Assembly (NCBI GenBank): GCA_017517805.1
Contig: JAFWYD010000004.1
Span: 1 to 64,000, forward strand
Length of the DNA: 64,000 nt
Direction: 5' to 3'
Source: Akkermansia sp.
Lineage (GTDB): Bacteria; Verrucomicrobiota; Verrucomicrobiia; Verrucomicrobiales; Akkermansiaceae
Under the pieces are notes generated by a model. The model had not been told where the DNA came from, made no database searches, and saw only the letters and a list, made by a program, of their open reading frames with translations. Positions 44,348-51,571 of this stretch are shown piece after piece (within the stretch, counting starts at the first letter, position 1; each line of letters opens with the position of its first letter). A program made the position numbers and the translations under genes.

Positions 44348-46918
44348 ATGTTAACGGAAAAAATTATAGGAAAAAGGAAAGAACATTCTATAGATTTGGA
44401 GAAAAGACTGGCCTCTGTTGAGAGTGTTCTTGCCACTCTATCAGAAATCGAGCAACTTCCTTATCTCGAAAATTTGTATCTACGTAACAATACGCTTCGG
44501 GGCGACATAGCAAAGCTTATTGATGAATTGTCAAAACTGAAGGAAATAATTGGTAACAAGATTCCATTGTTTCGCAATGGAACTATAACTATTTCCATAG
44601 CCGGGCTGGAGAAGTCTGGTAAAACGACGTTTATCAATAATTTATTGGGGTTGAACTTACCGACGGATGATAGTCGGTGTACGGCTGTTTCCTGCGAGAT
44701 TATTTACCACAATAGCGAGGAAAAGAGTTATGAGGTAGTATACAACTCAAAAGAGGAAGTGCTGGATCATGCCAAGGTGTATATTAAGTACTTAATGAAA
44801 CGCCTTGTTGTATCCCAGTTAAGTGCTGAATCGTTAGATTCGTTGGATTTAAGCGGTATTGGTAAGATATCAATGCTTCCTGGATTACCTGCTACGAGGA
44901 TAAGAGATTGTAAAGCAGTAATCGATATGTTTCAAGCTCTTCAGGAAGGAATTAAAAACGAAGGGTTAAAGAAGATGCTCGGCACTAGTCGGCAAATTAG
45001 CGAGGAGCAATTAAAGGAGTACGTGCAGCATTCATCGGAAGATGGTAGAATATCGCCCGAGCAGCAATTAATCAAGGTTGTAAGAATTAAGTGCAGATTT
45101 AAAGGGGGGCGTAATAACCTGCGTTTATATGATACACCAGGTGTCAATGATCCGAATCCTATAGCTATGCACAAAACCATGATAACGGCGAAATCTGAAA
45201 CCGATATGATGGTTGTTCTTACTAATACTTTGAATAAACAGCCCGATGTTACTGCGGAAACGGAAGAACTTAATGAGAGTTTGAAGGCTCATGGACTTGA
45301 GGGACATATTTGTTTCTTGGTGAACGATAGAAGAGATATCGACCCAAGCGGGAAATTGGGAGAAAGGTATTATATAAAATTGCAAAATAAGTGGGGAGAT
45401 GAAAATGTCTATGGTCCATGTGATGTGACAAAGCCAGAACAGGTCGAAGGAGTAATTTCTAAAATATCCAGCTTGGTGCTAAATTCACTAGAGAAGTGGG
45501 ATAAAGAATTGATTACTGATATAGAGACTGCGTGGAAAAATGCTCAACAGCGATTGGAGGGCATAAAGAAAGCCATTGGACTTTTTGCAGTTGGATTCAG
45601 TCGTGAAGGAATTGCGGGGAAGCAGGCAAAATTGTTTGATGAGTGGTTTAACTATACTGAAAGTACGCATAGTACTTCGCCAGATAATCACTTTATACAA
45701 AAGTTGCTTAGTTGCATGGGAAGCATAGTAACAAGTCGCGATGGTCACAATAGTGCTATTTCTGATATTATGAAGGCCGTTGAGAAGGCGCGAGGGAATG
45801 GCTTGGTCGAGATTCAAAAATGGTTGGATGTCAATGCTACTGTCGAACGATGTCAGAAATTATTAAGCGCTAATGTAAATCCCGATGATGTCCTTATGCC
45901 TGGATTGGCCGAACTTATGAGTCAAATTGTAAATGATATAGCCAAACAGGCTGAGCAGATTGGACCAGAAATTCAGAAGAGGGTTTGTGAAAATATAGCG
46001 AAAGCGTTGGATGTGCGTTGGAAAGAGGGAACTACTCGCCCTTCTGTTGCGCTTATGGGGGAGAGTGGTACAACACGTGAGGAGAACGGGTATGCAAAAG
46101 CGTTGAACACCCTTTGTTCCAAATTTGACGGGAACGATGCGGAAGACGTTCGCTTTATCGTTCATAATCTGGGTGAAATTGCTGCTATTTCGGCCAGAGC
46201 CGGATATATTATGCGATATGAATTGAGACCAGCTCTCAATATGTTGGATCCGTTCCAATGGTCAGATGATAGACGTTATCCGCGAAACAGGCAAGTATGC
46301 CGAATTCTTGCCGAGGCTGGTGATGATACAGATAAGGTTCAGATGGACTATGTTTCGTCGCTCATGAAAGGGTTTGCCCCTGAGCATGAGTTATATACGC
46401 CTGTTCAAAGGGATGCTGATTTCCAAGACATAACGTCTGAGGTGTTAAGAAAATTAGAGGATATTTTTTCGAGGGGAAAGCGCAAGGCTGATGGTACCCT
46501 TGGATACATAGCAAAGAGGCTGGCACGTTGGAAAGAGGAATATCCGGATTTGTTTAAGGATAAGCGCAGTAAACCCACTCCGAGAACATTGTGTGTCCTT
46601 TGGTTGCACTCAGTTCGCTTGTTGCATAACAAAGCAAGTTCTACGCGTTATAGTGTTTTTTACCATCTCCTGGCATATACAACATTACTTACCATCGATG
46701 CTGTGCTGAATTCAAATGTGAATAGATTCCAGATGCTGAGAGATGATTTTTTACTTGATGCTTGCCAGACATTAGCGACTCAGCGCAAATCTAAAACAGG
46801 ATGGAAGAATGCATTGCGTCCTTACGCTGAAATAGTATGTGGTCAAGCATGGAGCGAATTACAGGAACAAAAAGAATCTGCTGCCAAGTATGAAGCCGTT
46901 CTAAATCAATTACCGTAA
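44348..46918 (+). CDS. Dynamin-like large GTPase
   Basis: Protein of 856 residues. G1 is GLEKSGKTT (about 86-94) in ITISIAGLEKSGKTTFINNLLGL; a G2 Thr lies in SRCTAVSCE; G3 is DTPGV (261-265). A possible G4 is VNDRRD (about 325), which departs from NKxD. An N-terminal helical part and a long helical C-terminal part (400-856) fit dynamin-like architecture, although no paddle helix is certain. The gene is richer in A+T than the genes at both sides and uses many ATA, AGA and TTA codons, which suggests a separate acquisition. The DUF697 protein is its probable partner. Confidence 0.78.
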   Translation: MLTEKIIGKRKEHSIDLEKRLASVESVLATLSEIEQLPYLENLYLRNNTLRGDIAKLIDELSKLKEIIGNKIPLFRNGTITISIAGLEKSGKTTFINNLLGLNLPTDDSRCTAVSCEIIYHNSEEKSYEVVYNSKEEVLDHAKVYIKYLMKRLVVSQLSAESLDSLDLSGIGKISMLPGLPATRIRDCKAVIDMFQALQEGIKNEGLKKMLGTSRQISEEQLKEYVQHSSEDGRISPEQQLIKVVRIKCRFKGGRNNLRLYDTPGVNDPNPIAMHKTMITAKSETDMMVVLTNTLNKQPDVTAETEELNESLKAHGLEGHICFLVNDRRDIDPSGKLGERYYIKLQNKWGDENVYGPCDVTKPEQVEGVISKISSLVLNSLEKWDKELITDIETAWKNAQQRLEGIKKAIGLFAVGFSREGIAGKQAKLFDEWFNYTESTHSTSPDNHFIQKLLSCMGSIVTSRDGHNSAISDIMKAVEKARGNGLVEIQKWLDVNATVERCQKLLSANVNPDDVLMPGLAELMSQIVNDIAKQAEQIGPEIQKRVCENIAKALDVRWKEGTTRPSVALMGESGTTREENGYAKALNTLCSKFDGNDAEDVRFIVHNLGEIAAISARAGYIMRYELRPALNMLDPFQWSDDRRYPRNRQVCRILAEAGDDTDKVQMDYVSSLMKGFAPEHELYTPVQRDADFQDITSEVLRKLEDIFSRGKRKADGTLGYIAKRLARWKEEYPDLFKDKRSKPTPRTLCVLWLHSVRLLHNKASSTRYSVFYHLLAYTTLLTIDAVLNSNVNRFQMLRDDFLLDACQTLATQRKSKTGWKNALRPYAEIVCGQAWSELQEQKESAAKYEAVLNQLP

Positions 46919-46936
46919 TCTGATTGTGCAAAAACC

Positions 46937-46965
46937 AGAAGAGAGCCCAGTATGGGCTCTCTTCT
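46937..46965 (+). terminator. Hairpin after the GTPase gene
   Basis: A 13-bp perfect stem (46937-46949 with 46953-46965) with a three-base loop lies 19 bases after the stop. The T-run is weak (AGTTGCAGTT), so termination may be partial. Confidence 0.6.
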
Positions 46966-46998
46966 AGTTGCAGTTCAGTATAGGATAATCGAGCCAGA

Positions 46999-47277
46999 AT
47001 GTATATGGGAAAGAAAGATACGTTAATCGTCAAAATCCGGAGGTTCCTGCTCTGGAAAATCGAAAGTAGAGGGAACGCGTGGGTTGTCGCAGATTTCGTT
47101 ATGCCCCATTTGTTGTGGCTTGTGGGGGGGATCTGCTGGTTTTTGGGGGATGTCTTTGGGGATGATGTATCTTATTGTCATGGTTGCTTATATAATATGA
47201 GTGAATGTAATGGTATACATTTAATCGGATTACTTGGATATGCTAACATGAATATTGTAATAATCAAGAAAAAATAG
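46999..47277 (+). CDS. Doubtful small membrane ORF
   Basis: 92 codons with two hydrophobic stretches (FVMPHLLWLVGGICWFLGDV, and one near the C-terminus) and a basic end. It lies between the hairpin and the kinase-like gene and has no clear ribosome site. It may be a genuine small membrane protein or chance in AT-rich DNA. Confidence 0.3.
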   Translation: MYMGKKDTLIVKIRRFLLWKIESRGNAWVVADFVMPHLLWLVGGICWFLGDVFGDDVSYCHGCLYNMSECNGIHLIGLLGYANMNIVIIKKK

Positions 47278-47344
47278 CACGGTTAATGAAATAAATAATA
47301 TAATATAGAGATTAATCAGGAAAATACTATACACATAGAGTAAT

Positions 47345-49246
47345 ATGAACGAAGGAGATTACATAGCTTCTTACATTATCAAGAAGGAGATCAAACCCGG
47401 TATGTATAAAGCTCGACGTGACTTTGAAGAGAGTTACGTTTTGCTACAGTCGTTGCCTATTGGCATTGAAGATAATGATTTAATAAAATTATCGAAAATT
47501 AAACATCCTAACATACAGGAAATCCTGGCCGCCTTTAATGAAGACGGTAAGCGTTATCTTGTTACACCCTGGCTTGAGGAACGAGGTTATGGAGTGGAGT
47601 CAATTCAGCTTGACGGAAAAGGCGAGTTGTGGCTACAACAGTTGCTTTCCGGTCTCGTTTATTTAAAAGATAAGGGGGTGCAGTTGCCTCGTTTTGAAAG
47701 GGAATCGATTATTCACACGGAGTCTGGTACATTTGTCATTAGCATCATGTCTCTTCTTGCTCGGACAAGCGATTCTGAGAAAACTTGGTTAAAGAATCTT
47801 GCCGCTGCTTGCAAGTCTAAGATTGCAAAGGTTGAGAAGGATGTATATTATACACACTTGGAAAAGGTGCTTAGTGTGCAATATGCGACGTTTGATGGTC
47901 TTAGCAAGGAACTTTGCAGTTTGAACCGTACGTTAAATCGAGATTTAGAAAAGAAAATCTCCACTCTGACTGCTGAGGTAGTTGTTTTGCGGCAGAAAGT
48001 AGATGAACTTTCAGCTGAGGTAAAGCGATTAGAAACTGAAAATGCGAATCTTCCGGAGGGGGGTCCGGAGGAGTTTCCGGAGGATCTTCAGGAGGAGTTG
48101 TCTAAGTTAAGGCAGCAGGTTCATGAATTGCAGGAAAAGATTAGAAATTTAAAGGCTGATATTGCAAGGTTGGAATCCGAAAACGAAAGGTTGAGGAAAG
48201 CTATTGATGAATTGCGCAAAACGGTAGCCAAACAAGAAATAAAGATTGCAGACTTACTGAGCAAATGTGCTGATTTGCAACGCGAAAATGAAGCTCTAAA
48301 GACGCGTGTCATGAAATTGGAAAGTGCCAACGCTGACTTAGAGCGAGACAGGAAAGCGTTGATGGGACAGGTAGAAAAGCTGACGACTAAGCAGATGTCC
48401 GCGCATCGCATGGGCTGTCTGTGGAAAGCCGCTATCACTTTTGCGTTAGGGGGCTATATTGGCTGGTGGTTTGCTTTTTCTCATCAGGATGATCCTCCTC
48501 TTCCTTCTCAGGAGGAATGCATCGTCAAAAACTTGTGTGATTTAACAAAAAAACAGCAAACGGAGTTGGTTAAATATGTCGAATCATTGCAGCAGAAAGC
48601 TCAGAGAGCAGATAGTGCTCTCATAGCCGTTGATAAGAAGCATGATGAATTAGAGGCTAAACTCAAGGATGCTGAAGCCAGTCTGGCCAGAGAAAGGGAT
48701 AAGGTAGAGCCGCTGAACGGGCAAATAGGTGAACTCACCAAGCAGAAAGCTCAGCTTCAGTCAGAGAAAGCTCAGCTTCAGTCAGAGAAAGCTCAGCTTC
48801 TGTCAAAATATGAAGAGTTTACTGCAGAACACCAGAACTGTGAGGCTGTAGCGAAGATGCTGGCAGACTATGAATCTATCCTGGCAAAGTTGAAGGAAAT
48901 GACTAAAGCTGAGGATGATAAGTATAGCGATTTGATCGGTAAAGTGAAAGCCCTGATCAAACAGACTTCTGAAAAATTGAGTCCGCGTGAGAGAGAAAAG
49001 TTGAATTCTGACCTGGCGGAACGCGAAGAGACGTTGAAATTGTATTATAAATGGAGGGAGTGCAATGCTGCCTGGAGTAAGAGTTCTGACAAAAATAAGA
49101 GAAAAAAGCTGGGTGATCAATCAGGAGCCTTACTGAATCAGCTAAAAGAAAGATTAAAATATAAAGGCATTAACTTCGACGGGGCTGCTGTGGAAGAGCG
49201 TCTTAATCAAGAGATTAAGAACTTGAATAAAAGATTAGGGAGATAG
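47345..49246 (+). CDS. Degenerate kinase-like, coiled-coil membrane protein
   Basis: Protein of 633 residues. The first 140 residues follow a Ser/Thr kinase layout (IIKKEIKPGMYKARR, VLLQSLP, LSKIKHPNIQEILAAFNEDGKRYLVTPWL, WLQQLLSGLVYLKDKGVQLP), but the HRD and DFG motifs and the VAIK lysine are absent, so it would be a pseudokinase. A long coiled coil follows (about 190-350), then one membrane segment (358-376, AAITFALGGYIGWWFAFSH), then a second charged coiled coil outside. A near-perfect 21-base tandem repeat encodes part of it. AT-rich like the GTPase gene. Confidence 0.7.
   Translation: MNEGDYIASYIIKKEIKPGMYKARRDFEESYVLLQSLPIGIEDNDLIKLSKIKHPNIQEILAAFNEDGKRYLVTPWLEERGYGVESIQLDGKGELWLQQLLSGLVYLKDKGVQLPRFERESIIHTESGTFVISIMSLLARTSDSEKTWLKNLAAACKSKIAKVEKDVYYTHLEKVLSVQYATFDGLSKELCSLNRTLNRDLEKKISTLTAEVVVLRQKVDELSAEVKRLETENANLPEGGPEEFPEDLQEELSKLRQQVHELQEKIRNLKADIARLESENERLRKAIDELRKTVAKQEIKIADLLSKCADLQRENEALKTRVMKLESANADLERDRKALMGQVEKLTTKQMSAHRMGCLWKAAITFALGGYIGWWFAFSHQDDPPLPSQEECIVKNLCDLTKKQQTELVKYVESLQQKAQRADSALIAVDKKHDELEAKLKDAEASLARERDKVEPLNGQIGELTKQKAQLQSEKAQLQSEKAQLLSKYEEFTAEHQNCEAVAKMLADYESILAKLKEMTKAEDDKYSDLIGKVKALIKQTSEKLSPREREKLNSDLAEREETLKLYYKWRECNAAWSKSSDKNKRKKLGDQSGALLNQLKERLKYKGINFDGAAVEERLNQEIKNLNKRLGR
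48745..48807 (+). repeat. 21-bp tandem repeat, three copies, inside the coiled-coil gene
   Basis: The unit GAAAGCTCAGCTTCAGTCAG(A) occurs three times, the last copy diverging at its end, and encodes a KAQLQSE heptad. In-frame slippage would change coiled-coil length in whole heptads without breaking the frame. Confidence 0.85.
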
Positions 49247-49319
49247 AATGATGGGGCTATCAGAGTTGTTGCGCTGCATAGTTGCAAGGCTTCAGTTGTA
49301 GTATACTTGACCATCAGTC

Positions 49320-49359
49320 AAAAAATCCCCGCGCATCTGTTGTGGCAGGTGCGCGGGGA
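49320..49359 (-). terminator. Strong intrinsic terminator of the micro-ORF cluster
   Basis: A 10-bp GC-rich stem (49326-49335 with 49350-49359) encloses additional CTG/CAG pairing. Read on the minus strand it runs directly into TTTTTT. On the plus strand no T-run follows, so it serves minus-strand transcription, which implies minus-strand genes to its right. Confidence 0.88.
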
Positions 49360-49389
49360 CGTTATGAGTGGGATGTAGGGGGGGCGATT

Positions 49390-49467
49390 TCAGCAGGCAT
49401 TCCAGAGGTTGACAACGCGGGGCACGCCAGGCAGGAACGCCAGCCACGCGATGGTTACGGGATTCAT
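49390..49467 (-). CDS. Micro-ORF 6 (25 residues)
   Basis: ATG-initiated reading frame of 25 codons plus TGA, beginning MNPVTIAWLAFLPGVP and ending NLWNAC. It is hydrophobic with a C-terminal Cys. It is the last of six consecutive micro-ORFs, and the cluster terminator follows 31 bases beyond its stop. It shares the start MNP with micro-ORF 4. No ribosome site is obvious, so translation rests on cluster context. Confidence 0.45.
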   Translation of the reverse strand: MNPVTIAWLAFLPGVPRVVNLWNAC

Positions 49468-49503
49468 GAGTAGATTGGTGATGAGAGGTGGTGTGATTAA
49501 GGG

Positions 49504-49593
49504 TTATTCGCCGTCGTTACGCATGATGAAGGCAAGGAGGCGGCCTGCGTTTTTTGCGACCGCGTAGGCGATTGCTTCGAGGAGGTGATTCAT
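49504..49593 (-). CDS. Micro-ORF 5 (29 residues)
   Basis: 29 codons, beginning MNHLLEAIAYAVAKNAG and ending FIMRNDGE. AGAAGGA stands about 10 bases before the ATG, a good ribosome site. The sequence is an amphipathic helix with a charged tail. It has the same length as micro-ORF 3 and shares eight aligned positions with it (M1, L5, A9, K14, L19, F22, N26, D27), so the two are paralogues. Confidence 0.62.
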   Translation of the reverse strand: MNHLLEAIAYAVAKNAGRLLAFIMRNDGE

Positions 49594-49636
49594 GGTTGTT
49601 TATTCCTTCTAGTTGGTGAGTTTTGTGGGGAGGAGT

Positions 49637-49729
49637 TTAATCTCCAAGATCATCGGGATTGACGACCACGGTGCCGCCTGTGAGGGCAGAAGTGGCTACA
49701 GAAATGAGGATTTTGACGAATGGGTTCAT
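49637..49729 (-). CDS. Micro-ORF 4 (30 residues)
   Basis: 30 codons, beginning MNPFVKILISVATSALTGG and ending NPDDLGD. AAAGGA lies about 8 bases before the ATG, a good ribosome site. One hydrophobic stretch with an acidic tail suggests membrane association. Its stop lies 43 bases before micro-ORF 5. Confidence 0.6.
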   Translation of the reverse strand: MNPFVKILISVATSALTGGTVVVNPDDLGD

Positions 49730-49765
49730 GGTATGTGTTCCTTTCTATGTACTGATGGTTGGTAA

Positions 49766-49855
49766 TTATGGATTGTCGTTGCCAAAGAGGAAGTCGATGA
49801 GTTCGGGGCCGACTTTGGTGGCAAGCTTGGCGAGTTCACTGAGGATGTCTGACAT
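49766..49855 (-). CDS. Micro-ORF 3 (29 residues)
   Basis: 29 codons, beginning MSDILSELAKLATKVGPE and ending FLFGNDNP. It is predicted as an amphipathic helix. It is a paralogue of micro-ORF 5 with equal length and a shared ND near the C-terminus. No strong ribosome site is seen. Confidence 0.55.
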   Translation of the reverse strand: MSDILSELAKLATKVGPELIDFLFGNDNP

Positions 49856-49879
49856 GGCTTTGTGTGTGGTGGTTAGGAA

Positions 49880-49957
49880 TTATTTGTCGAGTTCTGCGAT
49901 GATCGGAATGTTGATTGCGAGGATGCAGCCTACTATAGTGACGAATGTTTTGAACAT
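49880..49957 (-). CDS. Micro-ORF 2 (25 residues)
   Basis: 25 codons, beginning MFKTFVTIVGCILAINIP and ending AELDK. It is an almost continuous hydrophobic segment with short charged ends, the right length to cross a membrane once. It follows the promoter-like site at 50011-50039 by about 55 bases. Confidence 0.52.
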   Translation of the reverse strand: MFKTFVTIVGCILAINIPIIAELDK

Positions 49958-50010
49958 GGTGTGATGGTTGTTGATTTGTTTGTCGAGCTTACGTGTGGGC
50001 TCTTGTATTA

Positions 50011-50039
50011 TTATATAGGTAGAATTTGCCAGATTTTGC
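50011..50039 (-). promoter_or_regulatory. CCTATATA-type promoter, minus-strand copy A
   Basis: On the minus strand GCAAAA (TTTTGC at 50034-50039) precedes CCTATATAA (50011-50019) with the spacing seen at the other copies. It would drive micro-ORFs 2-6. Confidence 0.55.
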
Positions 50040-50050
50040 TGGAGTTTTTT

Positions 50051-50137
50051 TTATTTTGTCTGATTTTTGCTGTGCGGAGGTGTAATTGTGGGGATATGGG
50101 TGAATGCGTCTGCGAGGTGGCGTAATAGACTGGTCAT
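50051..50137 (-). CDS. Micro-ORF 1 (28 residues)
   Basis: 28 codons, beginning MTSLLRHLADAFTHIP and ending SKNQTK. The N-terminal half resembles the amphipathic start of micro-ORF 5; the C-terminal half is polar and Pro-rich. It lies about 60 bases downstream of the minus-strand promoter-like site at 50197-50225. Confidence 0.42.
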   Translation of the reverse strand: MTSLLRHLADAFTHIPTITPPHSKNQTK

Positions 50138-50196
50138 ATTTAGCTGAGGTTTGGGTTAAGCGTTTTTTTATGATGCTGAAAGCACCTGTCACCTAT

Positions 50197-50225
50197 ATTA
50201 TAGGTAGCGTTTTCCCGGTTTTTGC
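50197..50225 (-). promoter_or_regulatory. CCTATATA-type promoter, minus-strand copy B
   Basis: On the minus strand GCAAAAA (TTTTTGC at 50219-50225) precedes CCTATAAT (50197-50204) by 14 bases. It points toward micro-ORF 1. The stretch 50138-50436 between micro-ORF 1 and the YbjN-like gene holds this site, a short palindrome around 50191-50205, and the plus-strand copy below; I see no gene in it. Confidence 0.55.
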
Positions 50226-50330
50226 GGATTTTTGTGACGTAGTGCCAGTTTTCTTGAACTTCCGTAGAAGAGGGCGGAAGCAGGGATTGGAACGGGGGGA
50301 GAGAAAAAAATGCCATTTTGTAAAAAAAAC

Positions 50331-50359
50331 GGAAAAACGCGGCTGGGAGTTCCTATATA
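50331..50359 (+). promoter_or_regulatory. CCTATATA-type promoter before the YbjN-like gene
   Basis: GGAAAAA (50331-50337), GGGAG, then CCTATATA (50352-50359). An upstream TGCCATTTTG with an A-run matches the copy at 54210. Confidence 0.6.
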
Positions 50360-50436
50360 GTATCTGAAGGCTTCCTGCTCGGATACGGTTTCCGATGCAC
50401 GGGGTCGATAAAAATCAAAACAAGAGAATAACGAAT

Positions 50437-50829
50437 ATGTCGAAGATGATTGAAATTGCAGAGTCCGTACTGAATAAGAACGATCTCCACTACGTTAAGG
50501 TTAACCCTGAAGTGATTCACTTGCAGATGTCTGGCGCTACCATCGCGATTGCTGCTGATGAGGAACGCTCGGTGGTCAAGATTCAGGGGTACATCTCTGT
50601 GGGCCTGGAGGGTGATAAGCTTACGGATGCATATAAGTTGGTGAATGAGTGGAATTGTGATCATGTTGTCAAGTATTACATTGATAATGATGGCGATATG
50701 ATGACGGAGTGGTTCATTGATACTGAGGATGGTGCTTTTAATGAGATGGTGTTCAATGCCGGATTCGGACGCATTGTGAGCGCTCTCCGCGAGGCTAAGG
50801 AGCCGGTGATGAAATTGCGCTATACCTGA
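50437..50829 (+). CDS. YbjN-domain protein
   Basis: 130 residues resembling the YbjN family, which has a type III secretion chaperone-like fold: HLQMSGATIAIAADEERSVVKIQGYISVGL, KLTDAYKLVNEWNCDHVVKYYID, and a C-terminal helix. The molecular function of this family is poorly known. It starts at ATG 50437 after AAGAGAAT. It is the first plus-strand gene behind the divergent promoter region shared with the micro-ORFs. Confidence 0.72.
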   Translation: MSKMIEIAESVLNKNDLHYVKVNPEVIHLQMSGATIAIAADEERSVVKIQGYISVGLEGDKLTDAYKLVNEWNCDHVVKYYIDNDGDMMTEWFIDTEDGAFNEMVFNAGFGRIVSALREAKEPVMKLRYT

Positions 50830-50945
50830 TGTGTTCCTGGCAGGCGGTTTTCTGATTGGAAAGCCGCCTGCCGGTGTTTTGTGTGAGATGATGTGTGAAG
50901 GCTCGGGTGGGCTGTGCTGGGAAAACGAGATGTAGGGAGGTTATG

Positions 50946-51398
50946 ATGGATATTGTAGAGGATGGTGCTTCGGGCGGGGGCGGGATGTTTCCTCTGTTGT
51001 CCAGGGTGGTGGGCTGGCTGGCAGAGGATGGTTTGGGGTGCCGTGTGGACTATGATAAGCGTTGTGGCCGCATTGCTTTGTCCGGGGATGATGAGGAGCC
51101 GGAGGGGTTGCGGCTTATTATGCTGGAGGTCCGGCACCGGGAGGATGTGGTGTGCATCAGCGGGGTGTTCAGCACGGCGCTGTTAAATCTGGTGTCGGTC
51201 GGTGAGTTGCTCGTGAATCTGCCGGATTGCCGCGGGTTCTGCGTGGGACCTCATTTTGCGGGGTGCTGGGCGGTGTCGAAGGTGCTGGAGGCGAATCAGC
51301 TGGATAAGCCGATGCTGCTGGCAGAGGTGGCGGCCGCCCGCGAGGTTGTGCGGGAGTGTGTGCGTTTGCTGGTGCCTCTGCGGCAGGCTGAGGCGTGA
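50946..51398 (+). CDS. Unknown protein, possibly a divergent YbjN-fold protein
   Basis: 150 residues. The middle (GRIALSGDDEEPEGLRLIMLEVRHREDVVCISGVFSTAL, SVGELLVNLPDC) has a strand-strand-helix order like YbjN, but identity is low. AGGGAGG stands 5 bases before ATG 50946. Cytoplasmic by appearance. Confidence 0.55.
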   Translation: MDIVEDGASGGGGMFPLLSRVVGWLAEDGLGCRVDYDKRCGRIALSGDDEEPEGLRLIMLEVRHREDVVCISGVFSTALLNLVSVGELLVNLPDCRGFCVGPHFAGCWAVSKVLEANQLDKPMLLAEVAAAREVVRECVRLLVPLRQAEA

Positions 51399-51473
51399 GG
51401 TGGTATCTGCCTGCGCGATTGCTGGCAATCGCAGGGCGGGGATAGTTGAAAAATAGGAAAAAACGGAATTTTT

Positions 51474-51506
51474 GAGCAAAAGGTTGCGGGCGCTGCGCCT
51501 ATATAT
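51474..51506 (+). promoter_or_regulatory. CCTATATA-type promoter before the truncated ankyrin gene
   Basis: GAGCAAAAGG (51474-51483), 15 bases, then CCTATATA (51499-51506). TTGAAAAATAGG lies upstream, as at the other copies. Confidence 0.6.
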
Positions 51507-51571
51507 GGGGTGAGGTCCCGTGTGTTTTGGCTGGCTGCGTGTGTGCAGAGCCTGACCGGGCCGGGCTGTGA

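Noticed and set aside
47105-47170. Transposon or insertion sequence ends in the AT-rich region
   Set aside because: No transposase frame, terminal inverted repeats or target duplications were found around 43.7-47.3 kb.
48745-48807. CRISPR-like short repeats
   Set aside because: The repeats are contiguous without spacers and encode coiled-coil heptads in frame.
49282-49473. 63-codon plus-strand frame
   Set aside because: It spans the minus-strand terminator hairpin and is antisense to micro-ORF 6; no ribosome site or known domain.
49989-50192. 67-codon minus-strand frame overlapping micro-ORF 1
   Set aside because: Its ATG lies at the predicted -10 box and the product is a low-quality basic sequence. 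Micro-ORF 1 fits the cluster's size and spacing better.
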